Assembly (NCBI RefSeq): GCF_001647675.1 | Contig: NZ_CP015594.1 | Location: 2,108,001 to 2,172,000, forward strand | Origin: Acinetobacter sp. NCu2D-2 | Lineage (GTDB): Bacteria; Pseudomonadota; Gammaproteobacteria; Pseudomonadales; Moraxellaceae | DNA: 64,000 bases | Direction: 5' to 3' | Shown: piece by piece, positions 39,430 to 48,830 of the stretch | Layout of the letters: each line of letters starts with the position of its first letter | Numbering within the stretch: position 1 is the first letter of the stretch | Translations under genes and position numbers: made by a program | The notes under the pieces: model-generated | The model's database searches: none | What the model was told of the DNA's origin: nothing | What the model saw: only the letters and a program-made list of their open reading frames with translations

Positions 39430-40887
39430 ATGACGGTTCAAACCTTCATTCCGAATGGTGCCCCAGCTGCCTCAGAAAACACTGTCACCCAGCCAGCGCA
39501 CACCCCAGCCACCGATGGTTCAGTTAAAAAACTGTATATCGAAACGCAAGGGTGTCAGATGAATGAGTATGACAGTCATCGTATGGCAGACCTTTTAGGC
39601 GATTCACATGGCTATGTGCTGACTACAGATCCTAAAGAAGCAGATATTCTACTGATGAACACCTGTTCAATTCGAGAGAAAGCACAAGAAAAAGTATTCT
39701 CAGAATTGGGTCGCTGGCGCAAACTCAAAGAAAAAAATCCCGATGTGATTATTGGTGTCGGTGGATGTGTCGCCTCTCAAGAAGGTGACAACATTCAAAA
39801 ACGTGCCAATTATGTGGATATGATTTTTGGTCCACAAACCTTGCACCGTTTGCCACAAATGCTGGATCAGCACTTTGAGCAAGTTGAAAAACCGAAAAAA
39901 GAAAAAATCAAATTGGTGGATATTTCCTTCCCCGATATTGAAAAATTCGACTTTTTACCTGAACCACGTGTTGAAGGTTATAAAGCTTTTGTTTCGATTA
40001 TGGAAGGCTGTTCAAAATACTGCTCATTCTGTGTTGTACCGTACACACGCGGTGAAGAAGTATCTCGCCCGCTTGATGATGTCCTTGCCGAAATTGCTGG
40101 TCTTGCTGAAAAAGGTGTTCGTGAGGTTTCGCTTCTTGGTCAAAATGTGAATGGTTATCGCGGTGAAACTTTCGATGGCAAAATCTGTACCTTTGCCGAC
40201 TTACTGCGTTTGGTTGCTGAAATTCCAGGAATCGGTCGTATTCGTTACACCACCTCGCATCCGCTTGAATTTAACGATGACTTAATTCAATGCTACCGTG
40301 ACTTGCCACAAATGGTGTCGCATCTGCATTTACCTGTGCAATCAGGTTCAAATGATGTCTTGCAAGCGATGAAACGTAACCACACCATTGATGTGTATAT
40401 CGAAAAGATTAAAAAGTTACGTGCAGTACGCCCAGATATGCATTTGTCGAGTGACTTTATTATTGGTTTCCCTGGCGAAACGGATGAAAACTTTAACGAG
40501 ACTTATCAATTCATCCAAGATTTAGACTTCGATCATTCATACAGCTTTATCTATTCAAAACGTCCGGGTACACCGGCATCTGAACTCGAAGATACAACGC
40601 CTGAAGATGTGAAGAAAGAACGCTTGGCGAAAGTTCAAGAATGGATTCGTCAGTCAAGTATCGATAAGACTGATGCCATGCTGGGTACTATTCAACGTGT
40701 ACTGATTGAAAAAGTTTCTGATAAAGATCCAAACCTTTTGGTCGGTACAGCAGATAATACACGTTACGTGACATTTATTGGCGACCCGGCTTGGGTTGGA
40801 CGTTTTGCCGAGATCGAAATCACCGAAATTAAAACTTTAAATTTAGTTTATGGTGAGCTCTTGAATCTTGAGCCTGACGTGGCGTAA
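39430..40887 (+). CDS. miaB: tRNA-2-methylthio-N6-dimethylallyladenosine synthase
   Basis: 485-aa radical SAM methylthiotransferase that adds the 2-methylthio group to i6A37 in tRNA. N-terminal cluster ligands in [28 protein letters not shown] and [11 protein letters not shown]. Radical SAM triad in [17 protein letters not shown] near residue 195 (Cys-x3-Cys-x2-Cys). C-terminal TRAM domain. About 30 extra residues (Ala/Thr/Pro-rich) precede the conserved part. First gene of the miaB-phoH-ybeY operon. Confidence 0.97.
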   Translation: MTVQTFIPNGAPAASENTVTQPAHTPATDGSVKKLYIETQGCQMNEYDSHRMADLLGDSHGYVLTTDPKEADILLMNTCSIREKAQEKVFSELGRWRKLKEKNPDVIIGVGGCVASQEGDNIQKRANYVDMIFGPQTLHRLPQMLDQHFEQVEKPKKEKIKLVDISFPDIEKFDFLPEPRVEGYKAFVSIMEGCSKYCSFCVVPYTRGEEVSRPLDDVLAEIAGLAEKGVREVSLLGQNVNGYRGETFDGKICTFADLLRLVAEIPGIGRIRYTTSHPLEFNDDLIQCYRDLPQMVSHLHLPVQSGSNDVLQAMKRNHTIDVYIEKIKKLRAVRPDMHLSSDFIIGFPGETDENFNETYQFIQDLDFDHSYSFIYSKRPGTPASELEDTTPEDVKKERLAKVQEWIRQSSIDKTDAMLGTIQRVLIEKVSDKDPNLLVGTADNTRYVTFIGDPAWVGRFAEIEITEIKTLNLVYGELLNLEPDVA

Positions 40888-40925
40888 TGTAGAAGTCATA
40901 GCGAAAACTTCTATAAGGAACTCTC

Positions 40926-42008
40926 TTGACTGCAGCGATTCGACGTACAGTAGCTTTTCCTGGGCTTTCAATGGAACGTTTACAAAGCATGCTTGGTGCT
41001 TATAACGGTCATTTGAAACAAATAGAACAACGTTTAGACGTCAAAATTTCCCAGCGCGGCGAAACTTTTTCGCTTGATGGTGAAATCGATGCCGTTGAGA
41101 GAGCCGAAATTCTCTTGCAACGCTTGCATGAAGAGTCTGAACATAGCCATCAAATCAGTGCCGATACTTTGCATTTAATGATTCAAGGCAGTCAGACTGA
41201 CCGAGAACTGCAAGAAGATTTTTCCGACAATGACCACACAGGTTTAGATGCAGTTTGGTTACAAACTCGTAAAGGTCGCATCAATCCACGTGGTGCCAAC
41301 CAGAAACGTTATGTGCAGCGCATTTTGCAAAGCGATATTTCCTTCGGGATTGGTCCTGCCGGTACAGGTAAAACTTACCTTGCCGTGGCAGCTGCAGTCG
41401 ACATGCTTGAGCGTAACGAAATTCAGCGTATTTTGTTGGTGCGTCCTGCGGTAGAAGCCGGTGAAAAACTTGGTTTCTTACCAGGTGATTTAACCCAAAA
41501 AATCGATCCCTACTTACGTCCGCTTTACGATGCCTTATACGAAATGTTGGGCTTTGAAAAAGTCGCGAAACTGATTGAGCGTCAAGTGATTGAAGTTGCG
41601 CCACTCGCTTATATGCGTGGTCGTACCCTCAATCATTCTTTCGTAATTTTGGATGAAGCGCAAAACACCACACCTGAACAGATGAAAATGTTCCTGACCC
41701 GTCTAGGTTTTGGTTCACGTGCCGTGATTACTGGTGACGTAACACAGGTCGATTTACCGCGTGGTCAACAATCCGGGCTATCACATGCGCTGCGTGTGGT
41801 GGAAAAGATTAAAGAAATTCATATTACCCGCTTCCACTCTCGTGATGTGGTGCGTCATCAATTGGTGCAAAAGATTGTTGAAGCCTACGAGGGTTGGGAC
41901 AGTGAACAACAGCGTTTAAGTGCAGAAGCACGTGCCGAACGCAAAGCACGTCAGGAAGCCTTAATCGCTGAAAATGATGCTAAAGCTGATGAGCAGCATC
42001 AAGATTAA
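40926..42008 (+). CDS. ybeZ: PhoH family ATPase YbeZ
   Basis: 360-aa PhoH-like NTPase, partner of the YbeY nuclease encoded next. N-terminal KH-like part, then Walker A GPAGTGKTYLAVA near residue 143, RPAVEAGEKLGFLPG near 177, Walker B FVILDEAQNTTPEQMK near 241. Charged Ala/Glu/Lys-rich C-terminal tail. It starts with TTG at 40926, with AAGGA six bases before; the next ATG would remove conserved residues. 15 bases separate it from ybeY. Confidence 0.94.
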   Translation: MTAAIRRTVAFPGLSMERLQSMLGAYNGHLKQIEQRLDVKISQRGETFSLDGEIDAVERAEILLQRLHEESEHSHQISADTLHLMIQGSQTDRELQEDFSDNDHTGLDAVWLQTRKGRINPRGANQKRYVQRILQSDISFGIGPAGTGKTYLAVAAAVDMLERNEIQRILLVRPAVEAGEKLGFLPGDLTQKIDPYLRPLYDALYEMLGFEKVAKLIERQVIEVAPLAYMRGRTLNHSFVILDEAQNTTPEQMKMFLTRLGFGSRAVITGDVTQVDLPRGQQSGLSHALRVVEKIKEIHITRFHSRDVVRHQLVQKIVEAYEGWDSEQQRLSAEARAERKARQEALIAENDAKADEQHQD

Positions 42009-42023
42009 CTTTAAGGATTCATT

Positions 42024-42506
42024 TTGAAACTTAGTCTCTCACTACAACAGAACGTTCAAGCGCCAGAATTGGTCTTGAAACGTGCCCACATTAAAAAAGT
42101 TGTAGAAACTGCATTACGTCATATCGACACACAAAGCGATTGCGAAATTGGGATTGCCTGTGTCGACAATGACGAAAGTCATAAGCTGAATTTGGAATAT
42201 CGCGGTAAAGACAAACCGACCAATGTGCTGTCTTTCCCAAGTGATATACCAGATGAAATGGCTGAAATTTTGGATGCATTTCCAATCGGTGATTTAGTGA
42301 TTTGTATTCCTATAGTTTTACGTGAAGCTCAGGAGCAACAAAAAGTACCACTCACCCATTTCACCCATATGCTTGTGCATGGCACTTTACATTTGATGGG
42401 CTATGACCACGAAACTTCAGATGAAGATGCTGAAGAAATGGAAGCATTGGAAATTGAGATTTTGGCGAAACTCGGTTTTGACAACCCATACTTAGAACGC
42501 GACTAA
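42024..42506 (+). CDS. ybeY: Endoribonuclease YbeY
   Basis: 160-aa zinc-dependent endoribonuclease (UPF0054) for 16S rRNA 3' maturation and ribosome quality control. Contains [17 protein letters not shown] near residue 52, GDLVIC near 90, and the zinc motif [16 protein letters not shown] near 113 with the three His. The start is TTG at 42024 with AAGGA six bases upstream. Last gene of the operon before a terminator. Confidence 0.96.
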   Translation: MKLSLSLQQNVQAPELVLKRAHIKKVVETALRHIDTQSDCEIGIACVDNDESHKLNLEYRGKDKPTNVLSFPSDIPDEMAEILDAFPIGDLVICIPIVLREAQEQQKVPLTHFTHMLVHGTLHLMGYDHETSDEDAEEMEALEIEILAKLGFDNPYLERD

Positions 42507-42518
42507 GTTTCTTATGCA

Positions 42519-42549
42519 AGAAAAAGTGAGCTGCGGCTCGCTTTTTTTA
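42519..42549 (+). terminator. Terminator after ybeY
   Basis: AAAAAG-(T)-GAGC stem with GCTC-(G)-CTTTTT and TGCG loop, T-run, 13 bases beyond the ybeY stop. Confidence 0.8.
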
Positions 42550-42603
42550 TTTCTGCACGTTCACTCTCCCATGGAAAGGATTAGAGAGATTTTTTTATGT
42601 AAA

Positions 42604-42703
42604 AGCCCCTCATCCTAACCTTCTCCCAAAGGGAGAAGGAACTTCAATGGAAGTCTATGCTTCTTATAGCAAGGATAAGAGCATTATTCCCTCTCCTTAC
42701 AGG
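42604..42703. repeat. Palindromic intergenic repeat, left part (split by IS)
   Basis: Contains CCTTCTCCC-AAA-GGGAGAAGG (42619-42639) and, 50 bases on, the left arm CCCTCTCCT of a second hairpin whose right arm AGGAGAGGG lies beyond the IS. Rejoined, the second unit reads CCCTCTCCTTACAGGAGAGGG-like with loop TAC, followed by TTAGGGAGAGG. Confidence 0.75.
42695..42703. repeat. 9-bp target duplication, left copy
   Basis: CCTTACAGG, repeated at 44074-44082. It is CCT-TAC-AGG, centred on the dyad of the interrupted hairpin. Confidence 0.9.
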
Positions 42704-42737
42704 CATAGGTATCTACACAATTTCCATGTTTTGCGTT

Positions 42738-42763
42738 AAATTGAAGAGCATGCTCTTCAATTT
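42738..42763 (+). promoter_or_regulatory. 26-bp perfect palindrome at the transposase start
   Basis: Inner core TTGAAGAGCATGCTCTTCAA flanked by AAA and TTT. The ATG at 42750-42752 is at its centre. In RNA it would place the start codon in the loop of a hairpin, which could limit translation from read-through transcripts; it could also be a protein-binding site. Confidence 0.6.
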
Positions 42764-44054
42764 TAACATCTCTCGCTTAGATCAGCGCCTTGTCAAACGT
42801 TACAACAACCTTGTTCAACTCAATATGAATCCTCTTGCTTCACTTGCTCCTGCAATCAAAGATATTGCCTCTGCTCAAAAAAATAGTTTCGCAACGACGC
42901 AAGCTGTATGGCGGTTTTTAAATAATGATAAAATCTCATTTAAACAATTAAATGAACCTATTCAAAAACTTGCTTGTGATCAGATTAAGACATCGCTGCA
43001 TCGTTATGCTTTAGTTATTCATGATTGGTCACAAATCCAATATGTGACACATCGTAATAAAACCCAAAAACTCCAAAGGACACATCAGTACGACTCAGGC
43101 TATGAATTACAAACGAGCTTACTTGTTGATGCTGCTTCTGGACTTCCTGTTGCTCCATTAGCTCAGACCCTTTCTAGTGCTTCAGGTTGCTATTCGACAT
43201 TCAATGAGCAACAGACCGAACGTAAAACCCATTTAGACTCCCTTTCTGAACAAATTCAAAAAGTTGAACAGTTTCCTCTTGATAAAACCTGCGTACATAT
43301 TATTGATCGTGAAGGAGATTCCATTGCTCATCTCAGGGAATTAAGCAGTCATGGTTTTCAATGGCTTATTCGAGCAAAGGAAGGAAATCGGATTGAGCAT
43401 CAGGGTGAAATATGTAAAGTTGGAGAAGTTGCTGAACGTATCGAAATACAGCAAGTGAAACCCATTTCTTATAAGGGTAATCAACATATGCTTTATGTTG
43501 GAGAAACCAATGTTCGGCTTACCCGTGCTGCAAAATCAAATAAAAAAGATTGTTTAGGTCAAAGAGTTACTCCTCAGAAAGGTGCTGCAATTGAGGCTAG
43601 ACTGATTATTGCGGTGGTTAAAGATATTAATGAAAAGACAGTTGCAAGATGGTCATTGATCAGTAATGTACCAACTGAGATTACCGCAGTAGAACTGACG
43701 ACTTGGTATTACTGGCGTTGGTCAATCGAATGTTATTTCAAACTTCTCAAGCAAGCAGGCCATGATATTGAGTCATGGCTTCAGACTACGCCAGAAGCGA
43801 TTTTAAGGCGTTTGCTAATCAGTTGTATGGCTTGTGTGTTGACGTGGAGAGTACAGCGCTGTACAGATGAACAAAATCAGAAAGTCCGTGCATTTTTGAC
43901 TAGACTTTCAGGTAGACAACAGAAAAGAGGCAAGGTAGAGAGTGCGCCTGCCATATTGGCAGGACTCTCGATTTTACTAAATACTCTTCAACTGCTCTCA
44001 GAATATTCAATAGATGAACTGAATGAAATCGCAACTATTGCACTAGGTACCTAA
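42750..44054 (+). CDS. IS4-family transposase
   Basis: About 434-aa DDE transposase with an IS50/Tn5-like N-terminal plan (NSFATTQAVWRFLNNDKIS). Catalytic Asp in VIHDWSQIQY near 89, Asp in HIIDREGDSIAHL near 183, and Glu in a complete YREK motif (YYWRWSIECYFKLLK) near 327. The frame runs upstream into flanking DNA, which is not part of the gene. In-frame starts inside the element are ATG 42726 and ATG 42750; neither has a strong ribosome binding site. Intact, possibly active. Confidence 0.9.
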   Translation: MLFNFNISRLDQRLVKRYNNLVQLNMNPLASLAPAIKDIASAQKNSFATTQAVWRFLNNDKISFKQLNEPIQKLACDQIKTSLHRYALVIHDWSQIQYVTHRNKTQKLQRTHQYDSGYELQTSLLVDAASGLPVAPLAQTLSSASGCYSTFNEQQTERKTHLDSLSEQIQKVEQFPLDKTCVHIIDREGDSIAHLRELSSHGFQWLIRAKEGNRIEHQGEICKVGEVAERIEIQQVKPISYKGNQHMLYVGETNVRLTRAAKSNKKDCLGQRVTPQKGAAIEARLIIAVVKDINEKTVARWSLISNVPTEITAVELTTWYYWRWSIECYFKLLKQAGHDIESWLQTTPEAILRRLLISCMACVLTWRVQRCTDEQNQKVRAFLTRLSGRQQKRGKVESAPAILAGLSILLNTLQLLSEYSIDELNEIATIALGT

Positions 44055-44073
44055 AGATGTGTAGATACCTATG

Positions 44074-44082
44074 CCTTACAGG
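44074..44082. repeat. 9-bp target duplication, right copy
   Basis: CCTTACAGG, followed by AGAGGGTTAGGGAGAGG, the right arm and tail of the interrupted palindromic repeat. Confidence 0.9.
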
Positions 44083-44106
44083 AGAGGGTTAGGGAGAGGT
44101 CAATAT

Positions 44107-44979
44107 TTAACGCACTTCAAATTCTGCCTCCGCAGGATCAAAACGCCATGTGCGAATAATGCGTAGCTCAGAAATTTCCTTCATATTGGCATCGAAGCAT
44201 CCATACGGCGCAGACTTACGTACTGAGGCTTTAGCTGCTTCATCTAAAATCGCATGACCTGAAGAATCAATGAGTCGAATCGCGCGAATACCACCATTGG
44301 AGTTCAGAATCACCATCAAACGCACTTCACCCGATAATCGCTGAGCACGTGCTGCTTCGGGATAAAACTTATTCCCATAGAATTCGACTTTTTGACGGAA
44401 CTTTTCTAAATACGCCGCAGAAACATCTTGTTTCGCTTGAATTCCATCGACGGTTTTGATTTTTTGCTGACGACTAAAGTTTTTTTGTCGCTGTAAATAT
44501 TGTGCTTCTAAACTTGCCACCATCGCAGCCTTAGCTTGAAATTGACTATTGAGCTGTTCCTGAATCTTTTTACGTTTCGCATCTTCGGCTTGTTTCTGCC
44601 AACTTAAGGTCGTCATCAAGACTTTTTCTTCAAAACTCAGTTCTTGCTGTTGTTGGGTCAAATCTGTGCTTTGTTGTTCTTGCTGCTCTTCCCCTGCTTT
44701 TTGTTCAATCATCGGTGCAGGCATGTCACTCGACATTTTATGGGCTTCACGGAATTGCCCTGAACCATCCTGATGTGTCTGCGCCAAGAAATCGACATGA
44801 TCTGGCTCTTTTTCAGCTGTTCTTAGACTAATGGCAATTTCTTTGGTTTGAGCGCTATTTTCTTGAGGCATACCAAATTGCAGGGTCAAAATCAGCGTGT
44901 GTAAGATCGCAGCAATGATTACAGCTGTACTAAAAACAGGATCTTTCCACCATGACTTAACCAATGGCATGACTGACAT
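44107..44979 (-). CDS. TonB-like energy-transducing protein
   Basis: 290-aa TonB-family protein: cytoplasmic start, one N-terminal membrane helix (FSTAVIIAAILHTLILTLQF, residues ~16-35), a long charged Gln/Glu-rich periplasmic linker with coiled-coil character (80-190), and a C-terminal TonB domain with FYPEAARAQRLSGEVRLMV near 205 and IRAIRLIDSSGHAILDEAA near 230. It should couple the proton-motive force to an outer-membrane receptor or act in envelope scaffolding. No exbB/exbD or receptor gene adjoins it. Confidence 0.83.
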   Translation of the reverse strand: MSVMPLVKSWWKDPVFSTAVIIAAILHTLILTLQFGMPQENSAQTKEIAISLRTAEKEPDHVDFLAQTHQDGSGQFREAHKMSSDMPAPMIEQKAGEEQQEQQSTDLTQQQQELSFEEKVLMTTLSWQKQAEDAKRKKIQEQLNSQFQAKAAMVASLEAQYLQRQKNFSRQQKIKTVDGIQAKQDVSAAYLEKFRQKVEFYGNKFYPEAARAQRLSGEVRLMVILNSNGGIRAIRLIDSSGHAILDEAAKASVRKSAPYGCFDANMKEISELRIIRTWRFDPAEAEFEVR

Positions 44980-45227
44980 CGTTTACATGCTTCCTGCTGA
45001 AATTTCGATAAAAATTTCAGTCCCCAAAAGAGCGAAATGCCCAAAATAGATAGAGTTTTCATTTGTGCCTGATTATGCCAAATGTATCAAAAAATACACG
45101 ATACATAACCAAAACCATAAAAATGGTGCAATTTATTTTGTTAAACTGCAAGTCTAAATACTTGTATTTTTCAAATAATTAGACAAGATACATCACAAGT
45201 AAACTTTGTCGCTAGGACGCTTCAAGC

Positions 45228-45899
45228 ATGCAGACACTCATTTCCAGTATTTCAAAACGTATACGCCGGGTTTATCAAAAGGCGGAAGGTTTTATTGAAG
45301 ATGAGCGTGAATTCCCTCTCTCGCAAGTTTTTCTAAATGCCACCTTTCAACGCTTTGTCACAGACAATGTGCAAATGCTCAAAGACTTGCATGCCGATTT
45401 GCATGATGATTGGTTACGCCTGTATGCAACGCTCGACTATAACGGACTCAATATTACACTATCGGTCGATTTAAAACTGGTGCAAATGGAACTGAACAAA
45501 GATAAGCAATTAATTGTCTTTGAACAGATCAGTGATACCCAGTTGATCGAAGCGAAATATCCAAATATTTTCTACAAATGGGGCGTCAAATTTGCCCTGT
45601 TCTTTTATCAGCGTGTTCTCAATAAAGACCCATTGGGCATGATTCTGGAAAAATTAGGCGTCATTAAAGTGGTTGATGATTTACTGCATCTGGATCTTAA
45701 TCGTTGGTTAGGCAAGAGTCGTTCCATCATAGACACCTTAGCCAAAGTACACGTCAACCATGCTGTCTTACGTGAAGCAGAATTGGTGGTGATGGGCAAT
45801 GTTAACTTGACTGCTCTATTTACCAAACTCTCTGAAGATAAAGACGACTGGGATGATGAATATAGCGAATCGGAAGTGACGCCAATCCGACAAAAGTGA
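45228..45899 (+). CDS. Hypothetical protein
   Basis: 223 aa, soluble, no signal peptide. Basic N-terminus (SISKRIRRVYQKAEGF), central alpha/beta part and an acidic tail (EDKDDWDDEYSESEV). I recognise no family. The segment PNIFYKWGVKFALFFYQRVL is amphipathic and might touch the membrane. Flanked by a 248-base AT-rich gap upstream (no gene seen) and the DUF3108 gene downstream. Confidence 0.68.
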   Translation: MQTLISSISKRIRRVYQKAEGFIEDEREFPLSQVFLNATFQRFVTDNVQMLKDLHADLHDDWLRLYATLDYNGLNITLSVDLKLVQMELNKDKQLIVFEQISDTQLIEAKYPNIFYKWGVKFALFFYQRVLNKDPLGMILEKLGVIKVVDDLLHLDLNRWLGKSRSIIDTLAKVHVNHAVLREAELVVMGNVNLTALFTKLSEDKDDWDDEYSESEVTPIRQK

Positions 45900-46063
45900 T
45901 TTATTTTTATTGCATGAGTTGTTTATATAGACAATCGACTGATCCAACTACAGTAAATATACATTTAGTACGTTTTTATCAGTTCATTCTTCACAATTCA
46001 AAGCAATAATAAAGCAGTGGTAAACAAATGATTTACCTGATAACTGCATAGGAAACATAACTT

Positions 46064-46780
46064 ATGGCACATTCAACTTTAAAACGATTTGGTTTAACTG
46101 CAAGTTTAACGACTGCTGTGGTCTTTACTGCAGCATTGACTGGTCAAGCCTTTGCCATGAGTCCTTTCCAAGCCAGCTATCAATTTAGCTATAACGGTAA
46201 AAATGTCGGTTCCGCAACGCGTACACTGAGTCATTCAGGCAATAATTGGACTTATGTCTTTGCTGCTAAAGCTGCGGGTATAGCATCTGCGACAGAAACC
46301 AGTCACTTTACTTTTAATAACGGCAAGATTAGTTCAAGCTCATTTAGCCGTACCAGTAAAGTGCTCGTTCATAACAACACAATGAGCATTAAATTTAACC
46401 CAAGCTCAAAAACCATTAACACCAAGAAAGATGATAAAGCACGTTCATTTGCTTGGCGTTCAGATGTATTAGATGAACTGAATGCTGAATTACAGATTCG
46501 TGAGGACTTAAAATCTTCAGGCTTAAAATCAAGTTATCACCTTGCTGATGCCAAAGAAATTGAATCTCGTCGCTTTGTGAAGTCAGGCACTGAAAATGTA
46601 AAAACCAACTATGGCACATTCAGTACCATTAAAGTGGTGATGAAACATGATAAACCTGGACGTGAAACTATTTTCTGGTTAGCACCAAAACTAGATTATT
46701 TACCGGTTAAAGTGACTCATGTAGACAAAAAATCTTCATATGGTTTATTGCTGACTGGCTATAAAGGTACAACCCATTAA
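46064..46780 (+). CDS. DUF3108 periplasmic protein
   Basis: 238 aa with a signal peptide (cleavage near GQAFAMSPFQ). The mature part is a DUF3108-type beta-rich domain: FQASYQFSYNGKNVGSATRT, WTYVFAAKAAGIASATETS, then YGTFSTIKVVMKHDKPGRET and FWLAPKLDYLPVKVTHVDK at the end. The fold suggests lipid or cell-wall handling, but no activity is established. Separate transcription unit before xpt. Confidence 0.85.
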   Translation: MAHSTLKRFGLTASLTTAVVFTAALTGQAFAMSPFQASYQFSYNGKNVGSATRTLSHSGNNWTYVFAAKAAGIASATETSHFTFNNGKISSSSFSRTSKVLVHNNTMSIKFNPSSKTINTKKDDKARSFAWRSDVLDELNAELQIREDLKSSGLKSSYHLADAKEIESRRFVKSGTENVKTNYGTFSTIKVVMKHDKPGRETIFWLAPKLDYLPVKVTHVDKKSSYGLLLTGYKGTTH

Positions 46781-46843
46781 ATATTTTTCGTGAATTTCGC
46801 TTGATTTTTTTCAGTTGCTTTTTAAAATACGCTTTTGCTTTAA

Positions 46844-47446
<603 letters not shown>

Positions 47447-47472
47447 TTCAATATTGCTCTTGCAACAATTAA

Positions 47473-47496
47473 GGCGCCTAATGTGGCGCTTTTTTT
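47473..47496 (+). terminator. Terminator after xpt
   Basis: Stem GGCGCC-like AAGGCGCC/GGCGCTTT with loop TAATGT and a long T-run, 26 bases past the xpt stop. Confidence 0.8.
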
Positions 47497-47675
47497 GTGC
47501 CGTAGATTATCATTCTTTCATTTTTTATGATTATATTTTTGATGATCTTGGCAATTGCATTTGTTTCACTAAAGCCCAAAATGGAACTCAACAATTCATA
47601 ACCAATCATGACTTTATTTAAAGCCTTGTTCTTGTTATTTATTGTATTGATCAAATCACTCGCCACAATCATGGA

Positions 47676-48107
47676 ATGACCAATATGCAATGTCCCAAAT
47701 GCGGTTCAACTGACATTCAACAACGCGACCACGAACAACACTTGAAAAAAATTGGTGGCATTTTAATGACATCGGCTGGCGCAACTGCTGGTACTGTTGG
47801 CGGTGCAGCATCGGGTGCATCCATTGGCGCGGCAATCGGCACAGTCGCTGGACCTTTAGGTGTCATTGTAGGTGGAACAGTGGGCACATTTGTAGGTGCC
47901 ATTGGTGTCGGCATTACTGGTGGTGTCATTGGTAATATCTTTGGTAAAAAAGCTGGGATCTCTGTTGACCGCAATCTATTTCAAGACTATCAATGCCTGA
48001 AGTGCAAACATCGTTTTAGTGCAGCGAAAGACACTAAAACTAAAAATAAGAAAGATGATAAACAAGTCAAATCAGACAATGCATCAGATGAAAAAAATGA
48101 AGCTTAA
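47676..48107 (+). CDS. Zinc-ribbon protein with glycine-zipper hydrophobic core
   Basis: 143 aa. A split zinc ribbon is built from Cys-x2-Cys at residues 6-9 (CPKC) and CLKC near 109, flanking a long Gly/Ala/Val-rich segment (about 30-90) with repeated GxxxG spacing typical of glycine-zipper membrane inserts. A Lys/Asp-rich tail follows. This would hold a helical hairpin in a membrane with a zinc knot at its base. No family named; related glycine-zipper proteins are stress or channel-like. A terminator overlaps its last codons. Confidence 0.72.
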   Translation: MTNMQCPKCGSTDIQQRDHEQHLKKIGGILMTSAGATAGTVGGAASGASIGAAIGTVAGPLGVIVGGTVGTFVGAIGVGITGGVIGNIFGKKAGISVDRNLFQDYQCLKCKHRFSAAKDTKTKNKKDDKQVKSDNASDEKNEA

Positions 48108-48122
48108 TCGCTTCATTTTTTT
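48092..48122. terminator. Bidirectional terminator overlapping a stop codon
   Basis: Stem AAAAAATGAAG/CTTCATTTTTT with a short loop holding the TAA stop of the zinc-ribbon gene; also serves the convergent wrbA-like gene. Confidence 0.75.
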
Positions 48123-48127
48123 GTTCA

Positions 48128-48718
48128 TTAATTTAATTTCAATGCGACTTCCGCCAAACGTTTCCCTTGTGTCTCACACAAAATACGCTCATCTTGACTG
48201 AGTGATTGATCATGGCGTGGACCACTGACATGCGAAGCACCATACGGCGTTCCACCTGTTTTTGTGTTTGATAGCGCAGGCTGTGCATTGCTCAAGCCCA
48301 TAATCATCATGCCGTGATGAAACAGCGGTGGAAGCATGGTAAGCAATGTACTTTCTTGCCCACCATGCATCGAACCTGATGAGGTAAAGACACAAGCAGG
48401 TTTACCGTGTAAGGTACCATTTAGCCAAAGACTGGTGGTTTGATCCCAAAAATATTTCATTTCGGATGCCATATTACCAAAGCGTGTTGGTGAACCAAGT
48501 GCCAGAGCAGAACATTGTGCAAGTTCATCTAAAGTGCAGTAAATATCACCCTCTTCAGGAATACTTGGCTCAGCTTCCTTTACCACAGTTGAAAGATTTG
48601 GCACTGTTCTAATTTTGACTGCCATACTTGCCGATTCAACGCCATTGGCAATTAAATGCGCCATTTCCTTGGTCGAACCATATTTGCTGTAATATAAAAC
48701 AAGGACATAAGGTTGCAT
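48128..48718 (-). CDS. wrbA: NAD(P)H:quinone oxidoreductase, WrbA family
   Basis: 196-aa flavodoxin-fold FMN enzyme reducing quinones by two electrons. FMN phosphate loop YYSKYGSTKEMA near residue 9; GSPTRFGNMASEMKYFWDQT near 75; SSGSMHGGQESTLLTML near 112; GTPYGASHVSG near 155. All are WrbA hallmarks. ATG 48718 gives the conserved N-terminus; a TTG lies five codons upstream. Divergent from the YihY gene. Confidence 0.9.
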   Translation of the reverse strand: MQPYVLVLYYSKYGSTKEMAHLIANGVESASMAVKIRTVPNLSTVVKEAEPSIPEEGDIYCTLDELAQCSALALGSPTRFGNMASEMKYFWDQTTSLWLNGTLHGKPACVFTSSGSMHGGQESTLLTMLPPLFHHGMMIMGLSNAQPALSNTKTGGTPYGASHVSGPRHDQSLSQDERILCETQGKRLAEVALKLN

Positions 48719-48830
48719 AAGAATGATGCCCAAAACTCAAAAAAGAAAACTATACGGTATTTTTGTGCATTTTTGGGTAAGCTGATACATGAAAATTCAT
48801 GATGTATAAGAATATTGAGATTGAAAGCGC

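Larger units (their letters stand above)
42704..44073 (+). mobile_element. IS4-family insertion sequence, 1370 bp
   Basis: Complete element with 16-bp perfect terminal inverted repeats CATAGGTATCTACACA and a 9-bp duplication of CCTTACAGG. One transposase gene, intact. A 26-bp perfect palindrome (42738-42763) spans the likely transposase start. It lies between convergent ybeY and the TonB-like gene and disrupts only the repeat. Confidence 0.93.

Noticed and set aside
42657..42749. N-terminal extension of the second transposase
   Set aside because: The codons before 42704 lie in flanking repeat DNA outside the IS end; the frame is open by chance.
47478..47690. 70-codon frame on the minus strand between xpt and the zinc-ribbon gene
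   Set aside because: It overlaps the xpt terminator and the start of the zinc-ribbon gene, and has no ribosome binding site.
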